Below the pieces are notes generated by a model. It did no database searches, had not been told where the DNA came from, and saw only the letters and a program-made list of their open reading frames with translations. The translations under genes and the position numbers were made by a program. This document shows positions 1 to 9,251 of a stretch of 64,000 nt of DNA, one piece after another (position 1 is the first letter of the stretch; each line of letters opens with the position of its first letter). The DNA comes from a candidate division WOR-3 bacterium. Its GTDB lineage: Bacteria; Hydrothermota; Tepidihabitantia; Tepidihabitantales; Tepidihabitantaceae. The DNA lies in contig JANLFQ010000001.1 in NCBI GenBank assembly GCA_024653355.1, positions 512,576-576,575 of the forward strand, in the 5' to 3' direction.

Positions 1-1
1 G

Positions 2-847
2 ATAGCCCGATTTGTTAAAGACGGCGACTACATCGGTACCGAGCTTTACGGTACAGTTCGGGGTCCGATGTCATTGATTCGCGAACTGGTCCGACAGGGC
101 AAGAAACACTTAAGGGTTGCGGGTCAGGGAATTCATGAAATTGACCTCCTGCTCGCCGCTGATATGGTTGATGCCCTGGACATCACTTATATCGGCTGGG
201 AAGTATACGGGATATCTCATATTCTACGCCGCGCAGTGGAATCAGGTCGGGTGAAAACTACCGAATGGTCTAATGCTGCCATCTCATGGCGGTTTAAAGC
301 AGCATCAATGGGTGTTCCATTTATTCCAGTCCGTTCCATGCTCGGCACCGACACCTTGAAGTACTCAGCTGCCAAAGTTGTCGAAGACCCGTGGACCGGC
401 AAGCCTATCTGTTTACTTCCTGCCCTCTACCTTGATGTCGGATTCATCCATGTCCACCAGGCAGATGAGTTTGGAAATTGCCGGATTGAAGGTATCTCCG
501 GGTTTGCATTTGAACTGGCTCGGGCGTCAAGGACCCTGATAGTTTCAACCGAAGAAATTGTGCCTACTGAAGAAATCCGACGTTACCCGGAAAGAACCAT
601 CATCCCTTACTATCTGGTTGATGCGGTTGTTCTGGCAAAGTACGGTTCCCATCCGGGCGAGATGTGTTACCGCTACTGGCGGGACGAGGAGCATCTCCTC
701 CAGTTTTACAAAGACTCCGCCGACCCGGAGAAAACCCGTGCCTATCTGGATAAATGGGTATACGGCTGTAAAAACCACGATGACTATGTCCAGAAGGTCG
801 GAATAGAAAGGTTAAAACAACTGGAAAAAATGATTGGAGGTCGTTAA
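2..847 (+). CDS. CoA-transferase subunit A, glutaconate CoA-transferase-like (5' end outside window)
   Basis: The open frame runs from base 2, so the start lies before the window; 281 residues are visible. The Met at base 68 is internal, because the upstream in-frame residues (ARFVKDGDYIGTELYG) fit the normal N-terminal part of the family. The sequence resembles the alpha subunit of class I CoA-transferases of the glutaconate type, which move CoA between a carboxylic acid and an acyl-CoA with the beta subunit. It is followed by its partner with a one-base TAATG overlap, and then by two acyl-CoA dehydrogenases, which suggests an acyl-CoA or amino-acid oxidation operon. The actual acid substrate cannot be read. 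The IpdAB hydrolases have the same fold and are an alternative. Confidence 0.82.
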   Translation: MARFVKDGDYIGTELYGTVRGPMSLIRELVRQGKKHLRVAGQGIHEIDLLLAADMVDALDITYIGWEVYGISHILRRAVESGRVKTTEWSNAAISWRFKAASMGVPFIPVRSMLGTDTLKYSAAKVVEDPWTGKPICLLPALYLDVGFIHVHQADEFGNCRIEGISGFAFELARASRTLIVSTEEIVPTEEIRRYPERTIIPYYLVDAVVLAKYGSHPGEMCYRYWRDEEHLLQFYKDSADPEKTRAYLDKWVYGCKNHDDYVQKVGIERLKQLEKMIGGR

Positions 848-1611
848 TGGCGAAATACAACGAAACTGAATTTCTCATCTGCCTCGCTGCCAGCCTGATG
901 GAAGATGGGACAACCGCCTTCATTGGCACCGGGATACCGATGCTTGCTGCCGCTCTGGCAAAAAAGAGTCATGCCCCGAACTTAGTGGCAATATTTGAGT
1001 TTGGTGGCACTGGTGCTTCACTTGAACGGCTGCCCCTTGCAGTTGGTGAATCGCGCACCTTCCACAAAGCGGTTGCCGCCTCGGGCATTTGTGACATTAT
1101 GGAAACTGCCCAGCGGGGTTTCATCGAATACGGGTTTCTTGGTGCGGCGCAGATTGATATGTATGGCAATCTGAACACCACGATAATCGGTCCTTATTGG
1201 CCCCCCAAAGTGCGGCTTCCCGGTTCCGGTGGTGCCAACGATGTTGGCTCCCATTGCTGGAAAAATATCATTATTGTCCGTCAACACGACACCAGGCGGT
1301 TCGTACCGAAACTCGATTTTTTGACAACGCCGGGCTATCTGACCGGTCCTGGCGCAAGGGAAAAAGCCGGGCTGCCACCAAATACCGGACCCTACCGCGT
1401 CGTAACCAGCCTGGGACTGCTCGACTTTGAACCGGAATCAAAAAGAATGCGCCTGATTGGGCTGAATCCCAATGTCACCGTCGAACAGGTAAAACAGAAC
1501 ACCGGTTTTGAACTGCTCATTGCCGACCACATTATTACCAATCCCGAACCAACCGACGAACAGTTGCGAATCCTGCGCGAAGAAGTTGACCCGGACCATT
1601 ATTACATCTAA
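847..1611 (+). CDS. CoA-transferase subunit B, glutaconate CoA-transferase-like
   Basis: This 254-residue protein is the beta partner of the preceding gene. Its ATG shares one base with the upstream TAA stop, so translation is probably coupled. The N-terminal half carries the glycine-rich CoA-binding part (IGTGIPMLAAALAKK) and a FEFGG segment near residue 51 whose Glu is a candidate for the catalytic glutamate that forms the acyl-CoA intermediate in class I CoA-transferases. The length is normal. Together the two subunits would activate or release a dicarboxylic or short acyl group for the acyl-CoA dehydrogenases downstream. The substrate is not deducible from sequence. Confidence 0.82.
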   Translation: MAKYNETEFLICLAASLMEDGTTAFIGTGIPMLAAALAKKSHAPNLVAIFEFGGTGASLERLPLAVGESRTFHKAVAASGICDIMETAQRGFIEYGFLGAAQIDMYGNLNTTIIGPYWPPKVRLPGSGGANDVGSHCWKNIIIVRQHDTRRFVPKLDFLTTPGYLTGPGAREKAGLPPNTGPYRVVTSLGLLDFEPESKRMRLIGLNPNVTVEQVKQNTGFELLIADHIITNPEPTDEQLRILREEVDPDHYYI

Positions 1612-1626
1612 AGAACGGAGACAGCC

Positions 1627-2745
1627 TTGATTCTTTCGAGCAACCATCAAAAGTTTCAAAAGGAAATCCGGGAACTGGCGCAATCAACAATTGCACCCCG
1701 GGCAACAGAGTACGACGCAACCGGTAAATTTGTTGAAGAAAACATCCGGATATTGGCGGCAGCCGGTTATCTTGGCATCCCCTGGCCTAAAGAACTGGGA
1801 GGAATGGGCCTTGATTATCTATCTTATGCAATCGCCGTCGAAGAAGTGTCGCGCGCCTGCGCGGCAACCGGACTTACCCTTGCTGCTCACACATCTCTGG
1901 GCACATATCCTATCTACAAATTCGGTACCGAAGACCAGAAGAAAAAGTATATCCCGCCACTTGCCCGAGGCGAATACCTCGGCGCCTTTGGATTAACAGA
2001 ACCCAACGCCGGTAGCGACGCCGCAAGCATCGAAACAAGTGCCCGAAAAACTGAAAAGGGCTATATCATCAATGGCTCAAAAAGGTTTATCACCAATGCT
2101 GCCTTTGCCGGCACGATTGTCGTTGCCGCAACCCTTGACCGTAAATTAGGTCGCAAAGGCATCACCTGTTTTATCGTGGAAACAAAATCGCGCGGCTTCA
2201 TCGTAGCCAAAGAAGAAAACAAAATGGGCTTGCGCGGTTCGAATACCGTTGAACTGGCGTTTGAAGACCTGTTTGTGCCTGAAGAAAACGTTCTCGGTAA
2301 AGAGTACGATGGCTATCGGATATTTATGGAAACGCTCGACGGTGGCAGGATTTCAATCGGTGCCTTCTGTCTCGGTATGGCACAGAGTGCGCTCGATGTC
2401 CTGATTAATTGGGCAAAGACTAGGGAACTGTCTCAGCAGGCGGCAAAAGCACTTGCCGATACCGCAATGGAAGTTGAAGCGGCACGCCTCCTGGTTTACG
2501 ATGCAGCACTAATCAAAGATGCCGGGGTCCGGGCTGATAAACAGTGTGCCTTTGCCAAACTTTTTGCTTCGGAAGTTGCAATGCGCGCCGTCAACACGGC
2601 AATCGCCACCATCGGTATGCCCGCCCTGACCCAGGAGATGGATTTGAATCGGGTGTACCGCGATGCCAAACTGGGTGAAATCGGCGAAGGCACATCCGAA
2701 ATAATGCGGTTAATAATTGCCAAAGAGGTACTAAAAGAAGCATAG
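1627..2745 (+). CDS. Acyl-CoA dehydrogenase, internally shortened
   Basis: This 372-residue FAD flavoenzyme of the acyl-CoA dehydrogenase family starts at TTG, with a GGAG ribosome binding site about 8 nt upstream. Signature segments include [15 protein letters not shown] and a C-terminal GEGTSEIMR whose Glu354 aligns with the catalytic base. It lacks the usual RKQFGKPI motif present in the neighbouring paralogue: the segment reads [15 protein letters not shown], about ten residues shorter, so the Arg and Gln that normally contact FAD of the partner subunit are gone. It may pair with the next gene or have altered flavin binding. It would oxidise an acyl-CoA to the enoyl-CoA and pass electrons to ETF; no etf gene is in the window. 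Confidence 0.85.
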   Translation: MILSSNHQKFQKEIRELAQSTIAPRATEYDATGKFVEENIRILAAAGYLGIPWPKELGGMGLDYLSYAIAVEEVSRACAATGLTLAAHTSLGTYPIYKFGTEDQKKKYIPPLARGEYLGAFGLTEPNAGSDAASIETSARKTEKGYIINGSKRFITNAAFAGTIVVAATLDRKLGRKGITCFIVETKSRGFIVAKEENKMGLRGSNTVELAFEDLFVPEENVLGKEYDGYRIFMETLDGGRISIGAFCLGMAQSALDVLINWAKTRELSQQAAKALADTAMEVEAARLLVYDAALIKDAGVRADKQCAFAKLFASEVAMRAVNTAIATIGMPALTQEMDLNRVYRDAKLGEIGEGTSEIMRLIIAKEVLKEA

Positions 2746-2753
2746 GAGGTAAA

Positions 2754-3896
2754 ATGGAGTTCAATTTAACCGAAGACCAGGTAATGTTGCGCAATATGGT
2801 GCGCGATTTTGCAACCAACGAACTCGAGCCCAAGGCAGCACACCTTGATGCCAGCGGCGAATTTCCTCACGAGACAATAAAGAAACTGGCAGAACTCGGT
2901 CTTCTGGGGATGACCATTCCCGAAAAGTATGGCGGAAATAAGTTTGACTTCGTGTCGTTGGCGATTGCAATTGAGGAAATTTCCCGGGGCTGTGCCTCGA
3001 CCGGGGTTATCACCGCAGTTCACAACACACTCGTCGCCTGGCCTATCGTAAACTGGGGAAGCGAAGAACTCAAACAAAAATACCTCCCGCGCATGGCAAC
3101 CGGGGAAATGCTGGGCGCATTTGGCTTAACCGAAGCCAATGCCGGAAGCGACCCGGCATCGATGGAAACAAAGGCGGTGCTAAAAGGGGACAAATACATC
3201 CTCAACGGCTCCAAGCGGTTCATCACCAATGCCGGTGCCGCCCAGCTATTTATCGTCTTTGCCAAAACCGCACCGGAATTGGGCAGTAAGGGCATAACCG
3301 CATTTGTTGTCGAACGCTCCTTCCCCGGATTTTCGCTCGGAAAACACGAAGACCTTTTGGGCCTTCGTGCCACTGCCAACTGTGAACTTATCTTTGAAGA
3401 CTGCGAGGTCCCGAAAGAAAATGTCCTCAGTGAACTGAACGCCGGTTTCAAAGTGGCGCTGGGCACGCTCGATGTCTCAAGAATCGACATCGGCGCTCAG
3501 GCGGTAGGAATTGCTCAATCCGCCTTTGAAAAAGCCCTCGCCTACTCTAAAGAACGAAAACAGTTTGGCAAACCAATCTGCGAATTCGAAATGATTCAGG
3601 CAAAACTTGCGGAAATGGCAACCAAAATTGTCGCATCTCGACTCCTTGTTTACTATGCCGCCTTTCAGAAAGACGCCGGCAAACCACGCTTCAGCCAGGA
3701 AGCGGCGATGGCAAAACTGTTTGCGGCAACGACCGCGGTCGAGGTTACCCGGGAAGCGGTTCAAATTCTTGGTGGTTACGGTTACACCAAAGAGTATCCG
3801 GTTGAACGGCATTACCGCGATGCTAAGTGTATGGAGATTTATGAGGGCACATCCGAGATTCAGCGGATTGTTATCGCCCGTAATCTCCTTGCATAG
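2754..3896 (+). CDS. Acyl-CoA dehydrogenase, short-chain/butyryl-CoA type
   Basis: This 380-residue protein is a complete acyl-CoA dehydrogenase. It shows [15 protein letters not shown], the [11 protein letters not shown] motif, [15 protein letters not shown], and [10 protein letters not shown] with catalytic Glu364. It catalyses FAD-dependent alpha,beta-dehydrogenation of an acyl-CoA and is most like short-chain or butyryl-CoA dehydrogenases. It begins 9 nt after the preceding dehydrogenase, with AGGAGGTAAA just before the ATG, and closes the operon. Chain length cannot be decided by eye. The two dehydrogenases differ clearly in sequence, so they are old paralogues and not a recent duplication. 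Confidence 0.9.
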   Translation: MEFNLTEDQVMLRNMVRDFATNELEPKAAHLDASGEFPHETIKKLAELGLLGMTIPEKYGGNKFDFVSLAIAIEEISRGCASTGVITAVHNTLVAWPIVNWGSEELKQKYLPRMATGEMLGAFGLTEANAGSDPASMETKAVLKGDKYILNGSKRFITNAGAAQLFIVFAKTAPELGSKGITAFVVERSFPGFSLGKHEDLLGLRATANCELIFEDCEVPKENVLSELNAGFKVALGTLDVSRIDIGAQAVGIAQSAFEKALAYSKERKQFGKPICEFEMIQAKLAEMATKIVASRLLVYYAAFQKDAGKPRFSQEAAMAKLFAATTAVEVTREAVQILGGYGYTKEYPVERHYRDAKCMEIYEGTSEIQRIVIARNLLA

Positions 3897-3938
3897 TTTA
3901 ATAAATCTGGAAGTTTAAGCCCAAATACTCAGATAAAC

Positions 3939-4012
3939 CGCGCCTGGAGGGATTCGAACCCCCGACCATCGGATTAGAAATCCGATGCTCTATCCAGCTG
4001 AGCTACAGGCGC
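3939..4012 (-). tRNA. tRNA-Arg(TCT)
   Basis: The minus strand folds as a cloverleaf with acceptor GCGCCTG/CAGGCGC, a GCTC..GAGC D-stem, anticodon stem TCGGA/TCCGA around loop TTTCTAA, and a T-arm with GGTTCGAATCC. The anticodon is TCT. CCA is not encoded. It lies directly downstream of tRNA-Pro and probably shares its promoter. Confidence 0.95.
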
Positions 4013-4013
4013 A

Positions 4014-4087
4014 TCGGGGAGACCCGATTTGAACGGGCGACCCCCACGTCCCAAGCGTGGTGCGCTAACCAGCTGCGCTACTCCCCG
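4014..4087 (-). tRNA. tRNA-Pro(TGG)
   Basis: Minus-strand cloverleaf with acceptor CGGGGAG/CTCCCCG, anticodon stem CCACG/CGTGG and loop CTTGGGA, giving anticodon TGG. The T-loop is GTTCAAATC. The next tRNA starts one base downstream. CCA is not encoded. Confidence 0.95.
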
Positions 4088-4095
4088 TGGTCAAT

Positions 4096-4124
4096 ACTAT
4101 AAACTAAACCATCAGTTTTGTCAA
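4096..4124 (-). promoter_or_regulatory. Sigma-70-like promoter for tRNA-Pro/tRNA-Arg
   Basis: On the minus strand, -35 TTGACA (4124-4119), a 17-nt spacer and -10 TATAGT (4101-4096) lie just before the tRNA-Pro 5' end at 4087. Confidence 0.7.
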
Positions 4125-4133
4125 ACCGACACC

Positions 4134-4733
4134 TTACCCCGAACTGTTCTGTGCCTTCAGATAATCGATAACCTGACGGAGCGCCCGAGCTCGATGACTA
4201 ACCTCGTTTTTCACCGCCCAGCCTAATTCTGCAAAGGTAAACCCGTAACCTTCAGGAATAAATATCGGGTCATAACCAAAACCGGCAATACCGCGTAGTG
4301 TATGAGAAATTCTCCCTTCGCATACCCCTTCAAAAAGGCGTTCTTCTCCCCGGGGGTTTATCAAGCACATCACACACCGGAAACGGGCGGTGCGTTTCTC
4401 AAAAGGAACGGCGACAAGCATCTCAAGCAGTCGCTGGTTTCGTTCGAGGTCGGTTGCCTCGGCACCGCCAAAGCGAGCTGACATTATTCCTGGTTGACCA
4501 CCCAGGGCGTCAATTTCAAGTCCGGAATCCTCGCCTAAAACCCACATTTTCGTCAACTCAAATGCCGCTCGCGCCTTTTTACAGGCATTGTCCGCAAAGG
4601 TTGTGCCGTCTTCCTTTATCACCAAATTTAGCCCGGCATCGATGATACTAAACACCTCAATCCCGGCGCGGTCAAAAAGATACTTTACCTCCCGGAACTT
4701 CCCCTGATTGTGGGTGGCAAAAAGTACTTTCAC
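4134..4733 (-). CDS. rdgB: XTP/dITP diphosphatase (RdgB/HAM1 family)
   Basis: This 199-residue protein opens with ATHNQGKFREV, the substrate-binding signature of the HAM1/RdgB family, and contains LGEDSGLEIDALGGQPG with the metal-binding acidic residues, and GYDPIFIPEGYG near the C-terminus. It hydrolyses non-canonical purine triphosphates (ITP, dITP, XTP) to monophosphates and so cleans the nucleotide pool. The start is GTG, sharing GTGA with the stop of the upstream guanylyltransferase gene, which indicates translational coupling. It is the last gene of a three-gene minus-strand operon. Confidence 0.93.
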   Translation of the reverse strand: MKVLFATHNQGKFREVKYLFDRAGIEVFSIIDAGLNLVIKEDGTTFADNACKKARAAFELTKMWVLGEDSGLEIDALGGQPGIMSARFGGAEATDLERNQRLLEMLVAVPFEKRTARFRCVMCLINPRGEERLFEGVCEGRISHTLRGIAGFGYDPIFIPEGYGFTFAELGWAVKNEVSHRARALRQVIDYLKAQNSSG

Positions 4734-5803
4734 AAAAACCTCTTTCCAGCTCTACTTTTACCCATTTCGCTGAGAAGTTGTTTCAACTGGTCCAGCGCAT
4801 TACGATGGGCAACAAGTACCGCATCACCGGAACGAACAATAACCAGCTCATTGATACCGAGACCGGCAACAACCCCGGTGTCGGAATAGACAATACAGTC
4901 TGAACAACCTTTATGAAACCAGAGCCCGAGAGCAACATTACCGCTTTCGTCTTTGGGAAAATGTCGTTCCAATGCCTGCCACGACCCTACATCGTCCCAG
5001 TCAAAGTCCGCTTTCACAACCGCCACATTATCCGCTTTCTCCATTATGGCGTAGTCAATCGAAATCGAAGGTGCCCGATTATACAAGTGTTTTATCGCCT
5101 GCTCCTTATTCCCTGTTGCCCACCTCTTCTGGAATCGCATCAACTCCTGGGAGAATTCGGGCATAAATCGCTTGAAAGCGTCAAGAATTACATCCACTCG
5201 CCACACAAACATCCCCGAATTCCAGAGATACTCGCCGCTGCTCACATATTGCCGTGCGGTGGGCGCATCCGGCTTCTCCTTAAACGCAATAACCCGATGG
5301 ACAGTTCCGCCACCATTCTTCATCAACTGCTTACCAAAATGGATATAACCATAACCGGTGTCCGGTCGAGAAGGTACAATACCAAAAGTCACCAGATAGC
5401 CTTGCTGTGCCGCCTTAACCGCCTGGTTGATAGATTTAAGAAACGCCAATCGGTTTGATATCAAGTGGTCAGCGGGTAAAACCACCATCACGCCGCTGGG
5501 GTCAAAATCTGATATGACCGTTGCCGCAAAGCCGATTGCCGGTGCGGTGTTCTTGCCCACCGGCTCAAGTAGCAACTGTCCCTGTTTAACCCTGAGTTCC
5601 TTCTTCAATAACTTGGCAAACTGTCTTCCGGTAACAAAAAACTGCCTTTTTAAGGGGCAAACCTTTTTTATCCTTTCACTTGTTGCCCGAATCAGTGACT
5701 TATTACCAAAAAGCACCATAAACTGTTTGGGTAAACGAACCCGGCTCTTGGGCCAGAACCGTTCCCCTTTACCACCACACAGAATTACCGTATAAACAGG
5801 CAT
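4730..5803 (-). CDS. manC: Mannose-1-phosphate guanylyltransferase
   Basis: The 357-residue product carries the nucleotidyltransferase signature GGKGERFWPKSR with LPKQF near residue 10-30, VLPADHLI, and FKEKPD in the middle, all typical of GDP-mannose pyrophosphorylases. It makes GDP-mannose from mannose-1-phosphate and GTP for glycan synthesis. A TTG five codons upstream is also in frame, but the AGGAGGTGAT ribosome binding site lies inside that extension, so the ATG at 5803 is chosen. The upstream stop is one base away (TGATATG). The phosphomannose isomerase domain of bifunctional enzymes is absent. Confidence 0.88.
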   Translation of the reverse strand: MPVYTVILCGGKGERFWPKSRVRLPKQFMVLFGNKSLIRATSERIKKVCPLKRQFFVTGRQFAKLLKKELRVKQGQLLLEPVGKNTAPAIGFAATVISDFDPSGVMVVLPADHLISNRLAFLKSINQAVKAAQQGYLVTFGIVPSRPDTGYGYIHFGKQLMKNGGGTVHRVIAFKEKPDAPTARQYVSSGEYLWNSGMFVWRVDVILDAFKRFMPEFSQELMRFQKRWATGNKEQAIKHLYNRAPSISIDYAIMEKADNVAVVKADFDWDDVGSWQALERHFPKDESGNVALGLWFHKGCSDCIVYSDTGVVAGLGINELVIVRSGDAVLVAHRNALDQLKQLLSEMGKSRAGKRFL

Positions 5804-5804
5804 A

Positions 5805-6506
5805 TCACCTCCTCTCAATGCGTTTCAAATAGGCACTGACGGTAAAGCTACCAATTCGGGTGCGAATGACAACCGGCACCCGGTTTCGGTCCTGAGAAAG
5901 AAAAACTGCACCCAGCGGGCTGTTGGTACGAGGAGAGATAACCAGACAGTTGAAATCACCCAGCGGCGTCCGGACATTTTGCGTCCCAGTGACTACGAAA
6001 CAGACCCGCCAGTTACGCCGGTCGATATGGGCGTTAACAACCCGACTGTCTCCTCTGCCCCATTGTAAACTCCGCAGATAAAACCATAACGAAAGCATAT
6101 CACGGGCAGAGTCGCTTAAAGGAAATCGGTAGCCATCGGAATAATGGACAAAACCATGATCCGGAAAGTATTCCGCCCACCACTCGCTTCGGTAATTCTT
6201 CTCCCGGGTCCTTTTATAAGAGCGCACCGTAACCCTGTCATCCTTTCGACACCAGCTTTCCAGTTGATAATTTGCCCAGAAAACAAATGACAGTGCTCGG
6301 TCAATCTCAATTTGCGCCGTCAAGTGCTCTAGTGTATCACCGGCGTCTCTCTTCTCCGGTTGGTACTCCATAACCATTGACCCGAGCACGACCGGACCGT
6401 ATTTAATCTCATACTCGAGCCGCTCCAGGCCCGTTGACATCAACAGAAACAAAACCGTAACCACTACTGCGTATATTAAAAATCCTTGGAAACAAGTCAA
6501 GGACAA
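5805..6506 (-). CDS. DUF3108 domain protein, probably exported
   Basis: The mature part (ERLEYEIKYGPVVLGS and onward) has the beta-rich pattern of DUF3108 proteins, which are envelope proteins of unknown function. With a TTG start at 6506 the 233-residue product has a 22-residue hydrophobic leader (FLIYAVVVTVLFLLMSTG), as expected for a signal peptide. A GTG at 6464 is an alternative. It would give 219 residues and a short leader, and it would fit a promoter-like sequence at 6473-6500. No ribosome binding site favours either. The gene heads the operon with manC and rdgB, so a link to envelope or glycan assembly is possible but unproven. Confidence 0.75.
   Translation of the reverse strand: MSLTCFQGFLIYAVVVTVLFLLMSTGLERLEYEIKYGPVVLGSMVMEYQPEKRDAGDTLEHLTAQIEIDRALSFVFWANYQLESWCRKDDRVTVRSYKRTREKNYRSEWWAEYFPDHGFVHYSDGYRFPLSDSARDMLSLWFYLRSLQWGRGDSRVVNAHIDRRNWRVCFVVTGTQNVRTPLGDFNCLVISPRTNSPLGAVFLSQDRNRVPVVIRTRIGSFTVSAYLKRIERR
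6473..6500 (-). promoter_or_regulatory. Possible promoter at the DUF3108 start
   Basis: On the minus strand, TTGACT (6500-6495), 16 nt and TAATAT (6478-6473) match the window's usual promoter layout and sit 8 nt before an in-frame GTG. The position conflicts with the longer start that gives a better signal peptide, so this is uncertain. Confidence 0.35.
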
Positions 6507-6562
6507 GAATCTGTTGACAAACGGAAATTTCCCGGCATCGTTAATGAGAAAGGAGTCAATCG

Positions 6563-7741
6563 ATGAAAAAAAATCTTGATATCAAAACAATCTGCGTTCA
6601 CGCCAGTTCACCCGAAACCGCACCGGGACCGGTCGTTTCTCCAATTTATGCCACATCAACTTTTCGTTTTCTTGACTTTCAGCATGGTGCAGACCTGTTT
6701 GCGGGCAAAACCCCCGGTTACATATACTCGCGCATGCTCAACCCTACCGTGGAACTTCTCGAAGACTGTCTTGCCCAACTCGAAGAAGGGAAAAAGGCAC
6801 TGGCAACCGCTTCGGGAATGGCGGCGATTCAGACCTTGATCGGCGGTTTACTCTCCAGCGGTGAACACATCATCTGCTCGGAATCGGTTTACGGTCCAAC
6901 CGCAACACTGATTAAAAACTACTTTAGCCGGCTGGGAATTAAATCAACATTTGTTGACTCATCGGACATCAACGCCGTTGAGCAAGCCTTCCTGCCCGAA
7001 ACTCGCCTGGTTTTTATTGAAACCCCGGGCAACCCGACACTCGTCGTTTCCGACATCGCGGCAATCGCCCGTCTCTCTCATCAGAAAGGTGCTTTACTCG
7101 CGGTTGACAACACCTTCGCCAGTCCAGTTCTCCAGCAGCCGTTAAAACTGGGGGCGGATATTGTTGTGCACTCAATGACAAAATTCCTCAATGGCCACGC
7201 CGATGTTGTCGCTGGTGCGATTATTGTTAAAGAAGAGAAGTATTACGAACTGCTGCGGAAAACGCTGAACCATTACGGCGGGGTTCTTGCGCCATTTGAG
7301 GCGTTTCTTGTGTTAAGAGGGATAAAAACCCTTGCCCTGCGAATGGCACGCCACTGTGAAAACGGTCAACGCATTGCCGAATTTCTCGAAAAACACCCCA
7401 AGGTCGAATGGGTCCGCTTCCCTGGACTCGCCAGCCATCCCCAGTTTGCCATCGCCCAAAAACAGATGTCAGGACCAGGTGGACTGATAAGTTTTGAACT
7501 CAAAGGCGGATTCGAAGCGGCGCGCCGGTTATTAAACGCAACAAAACTCTTCCTCCTTGCCGTGAGTCTGGGTGGTGTCGAAAGTTTAATCCAGCACCCG
7601 GCATCGATGACCCACGCCTCAATGCCGCCGGAAATAAGAAAACAGGCTCGTATTACCGATGGTCTAATCAGACTCTCAATCGGGATTGAAGACAGCGCTG
7701 ACTTAATCAACGACCTCAATCAGGCGCTTGAACAGGTATAA
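6563..7741 (+). CDS. Cys/Met metabolism PLP-dependent lyase/synthase
   Basis: This 392-residue protein is a Cys/Met-metabolism PLP enzyme (cystathionine gamma-synthase/gamma-lyase, methionine gamma-lyase, O-acetylhomoserine sulfhydrylase group). Lys207 in VHSMTKFLNGHADVV is the PLP Schiff-base lysine, and the C-terminal LIRLSIGIED segment is typical. The position where methionine gamma-lyases have a Cys after YG reads YGPT, which argues against a strict methionine gamma-lyase. The AAAGGAG site before the ATG is strong. It is transcribed alone between two minus-strand units. Gamma-elimination and gamma-replacement cannot be separated from sequence. Confidence 0.85.
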   Translation: MKKNLDIKTICVHASSPETAPGPVVSPIYATSTFRFLDFQHGADLFAGKTPGYIYSRMLNPTVELLEDCLAQLEEGKKALATASGMAAIQTLIGGLLSSGEHIICSESVYGPTATLIKNYFSRLGIKSTFVDSSDINAVEQAFLPETRLVFIETPGNPTLVVSDIAAIARLSHQKGALLAVDNTFASPVLQQPLKLGADIVVHSMTKFLNGHADVVAGAIIVKEEKYYELLRKTLNHYGGVLAPFEAFLVLRGIKTLALRMARHCENGQRIAEFLEKHPKVEWVRFPGLASHPQFAIAQKQMSGPGGLISFELKGGFEAARRLLNATKLFLLAVSLGGVESLIQHPASMTHASMPPEIRKQARITDGLIRLSIGIEDSADLINDLNQALEQV

Positions 7742-7876
7742 TTAACAAAGCGCAATTTAACCCGGCGTCATTCAAAAGTGTTCTATCATATTATGTAATA
7801 TAATCAACTGAAAATCAATTATTTATACCAACCTGTTATAAATTGGATATGGTATCTAAAAACGTTTACTTGCTTC

Positions 7877-8464
7877 TTACTTCTGAACTACTTTCAGAAA
7901 AAAGTTCTCAAACAGTCTTTTGCCGTTTTCACCCGACCTTTCAGGATGAAATTGAACACCAAAAAGTGGTAGTTCGGGATGCTTGATTGCCTCAACCGGA
8001 CAGGAGTCTGAAATCGCACCAATTTCCCAACCAACCTTTATAACAGACTCCGGTGTAACAAACTCCCGATGGCTCTCGCGCATTGTTGTTTCGGGAAAGA
8101 GCCCGCGAAAAATATCCCATTCCGCAACAACCTTTATTATTTCGTCCTGCTCCACAAGCACCGTCCCTTTTTTAACCTCAGCACCAAATGACAAGCCAAG
8201 TAATTGATGACCAAAGCAAATCCCCAGGGTCGGTACTTTCAAAGCACGCACAAATTCAATTAATGTTACTGGCGGTTCCTGTTCAGAAAGCATCCATTGA
8301 GAACCAGAGAAGACAACGGCATCAATACCTTTCAGGTTGAAATTGGAATTTAGTTCCGCAGCCCGGATCACAACGACTTCAGAGTATGGTCGGCACATAT
8401 CAAGGTAAAAAGGTATTTTACTTTCGGATTTTTCTTTGTAGCAGTTAACGAGCAGGGTTTTCAT
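7877..8464 (-). CDS. Class I glutamine amidotransferase-like protein
   Basis: The 195-residue protein is a lone triad amidotransferase domain. Cys83 in GICFGHQLLG is the nucleophile and GVQFHPERSG near the C-terminus holds the catalytic His and Glu. It is like the glutaminase half of GMP synthase and related domains, without a synthetase domain. It may hydrolyse glutamine for an unknown partner or cleave another gamma-glutamyl bond. A GTG four codons upstream is in frame, but the ATG at 8464 overlaps the upstream folE2 stop as ATGA and is preferred. Acceptor and pathway are unknown. Confidence 0.78.
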   Translation of the reverse strand: MKTLLVNCYKEKSESKIPFYLDMCRPYSEVVVIRAAELNSNFNLKGIDAVVFSGSQWMLSEQEPPVTLIEFVRALKVPTLGICFGHQLLGLSFGAEVKKGTVLVEQDEIIKVVAEWDIFRGLFPETTMRESHREFVTPESVIKVGWEIGAISDSCPVEAIKHPELPLFGVQFHPERSGENGKRLFENFFLKVVQK

Positions 8465-9234
8465 TCCCGAGACCACCGGCTTATGCAGGCGTAAGCCTCG
8501 TGGTGATGAATCGACTCAAAACTTTCCACCTCAACCTCATAACCGGTAATCAACGGTTGTTCGTTTAACCGCTGGGCAACGCGCCGCACAACATCCTCCA
8601 CAAACACCGGGTTCTCATAAGCCTGATTGGTCAGATGTTTCTCATCCTCTCGTTTCAGAAGCGAATAAACCTCGCTGGAACCGCATTCTTCAAGCAGGTC
8701 AATCAAATCTTCCAGCCAGAGAAAACCCTTAAACTCGACCTCCGCTCGAATCTCGGCACGCTGATTATGCCCACCTTTACCCACCATCTCTTTGGAACAG
8801 GGACACAGCGTCGTAACCGGCACCGCCACCCCGAGTCGCAGTCGGAACCGGTCTTGCAAACTGGCATTTATCCAGCAGCGATAATCCATCTGTGCCCGCA
8901 CACCCGAAATCGGCGCCTGCTTCTCCACAAAATAAGGAAATTCCATCTCAAGGTGCGCCGAACTAGCACCGAGCACCTCCCGCATCTCCTTGAGAATCGT
9001 GCCGATTTTGTGGACATCAATCTCCCGATGATGACGGTTCAACACCTCTACAAACCGACCCATATAAGTACCGCGCTGGCCCCGGGGCAGGTCAACAAAC
9101 ATACTGATGGTGGCAATCGTGTGCTGGCGCCGATGGGCTTTGTCAAGAAGAACAATCGGATAGCGTAACCCCTTGACACCAACCTTGTCTATCGGCACCG
9201 CCGATGCCGGCGGTCGTCCGCGTGGGTCGTTCAT
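8461..9234 (-). CDS. folE2: GTP cyclohydrolase FolE2
   Basis: This protein of 257 residues (from the ATG at 9234; a TTG one codon upstream also exists) matches the type IB GTP cyclohydrolase FolE2. Visible features are SMFVDLPRGQRGTYMGRFVE near residue 45 and the metal-site cysteine motif TLCPCSKE near residue 143. It converts GTP to dihydroneopterin triphosphate, the entry to folate and to queuosine-type deazapurines. FolE2 can use metals other than zinc. Its stop overlaps the start of the amidotransferase and it lies 17 nt after the dehydrogenase gene, so the three are probably one operon. Confidence 0.92.
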   Translation of the reverse strand: MNDPRGRPPASAVPIDKVGVKGLRYPIVLLDKAHRRQHTIATISMFVDLPRGQRGTYMGRFVEVLNRHHREIDVHKIGTILKEMREVLGASSAHLEMEFPYFVEKQAPISGVRAQMDYRCWINASLQDRFRLRLGVAVPVTTLCPCSKEMVGKGGHNQRAEIRAEVEFKGFLWLEDLIDLLEECGSSEVYSLLKREDEKHLTNQAYENPVFVEDVVRRVAQRLNEQPLITGYEVEVESFESIHHHEAYACISRWSRE

Positions 9235-9251
9235 CAATCAGCCCGAACTTT

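Noticed and set aside
6513..6541. Promoter for the PLP lyase from TTGACA at 6513
   Set aside because: The -35 is perfect, but no acceptable -10 lies 15-19 nt downstream.
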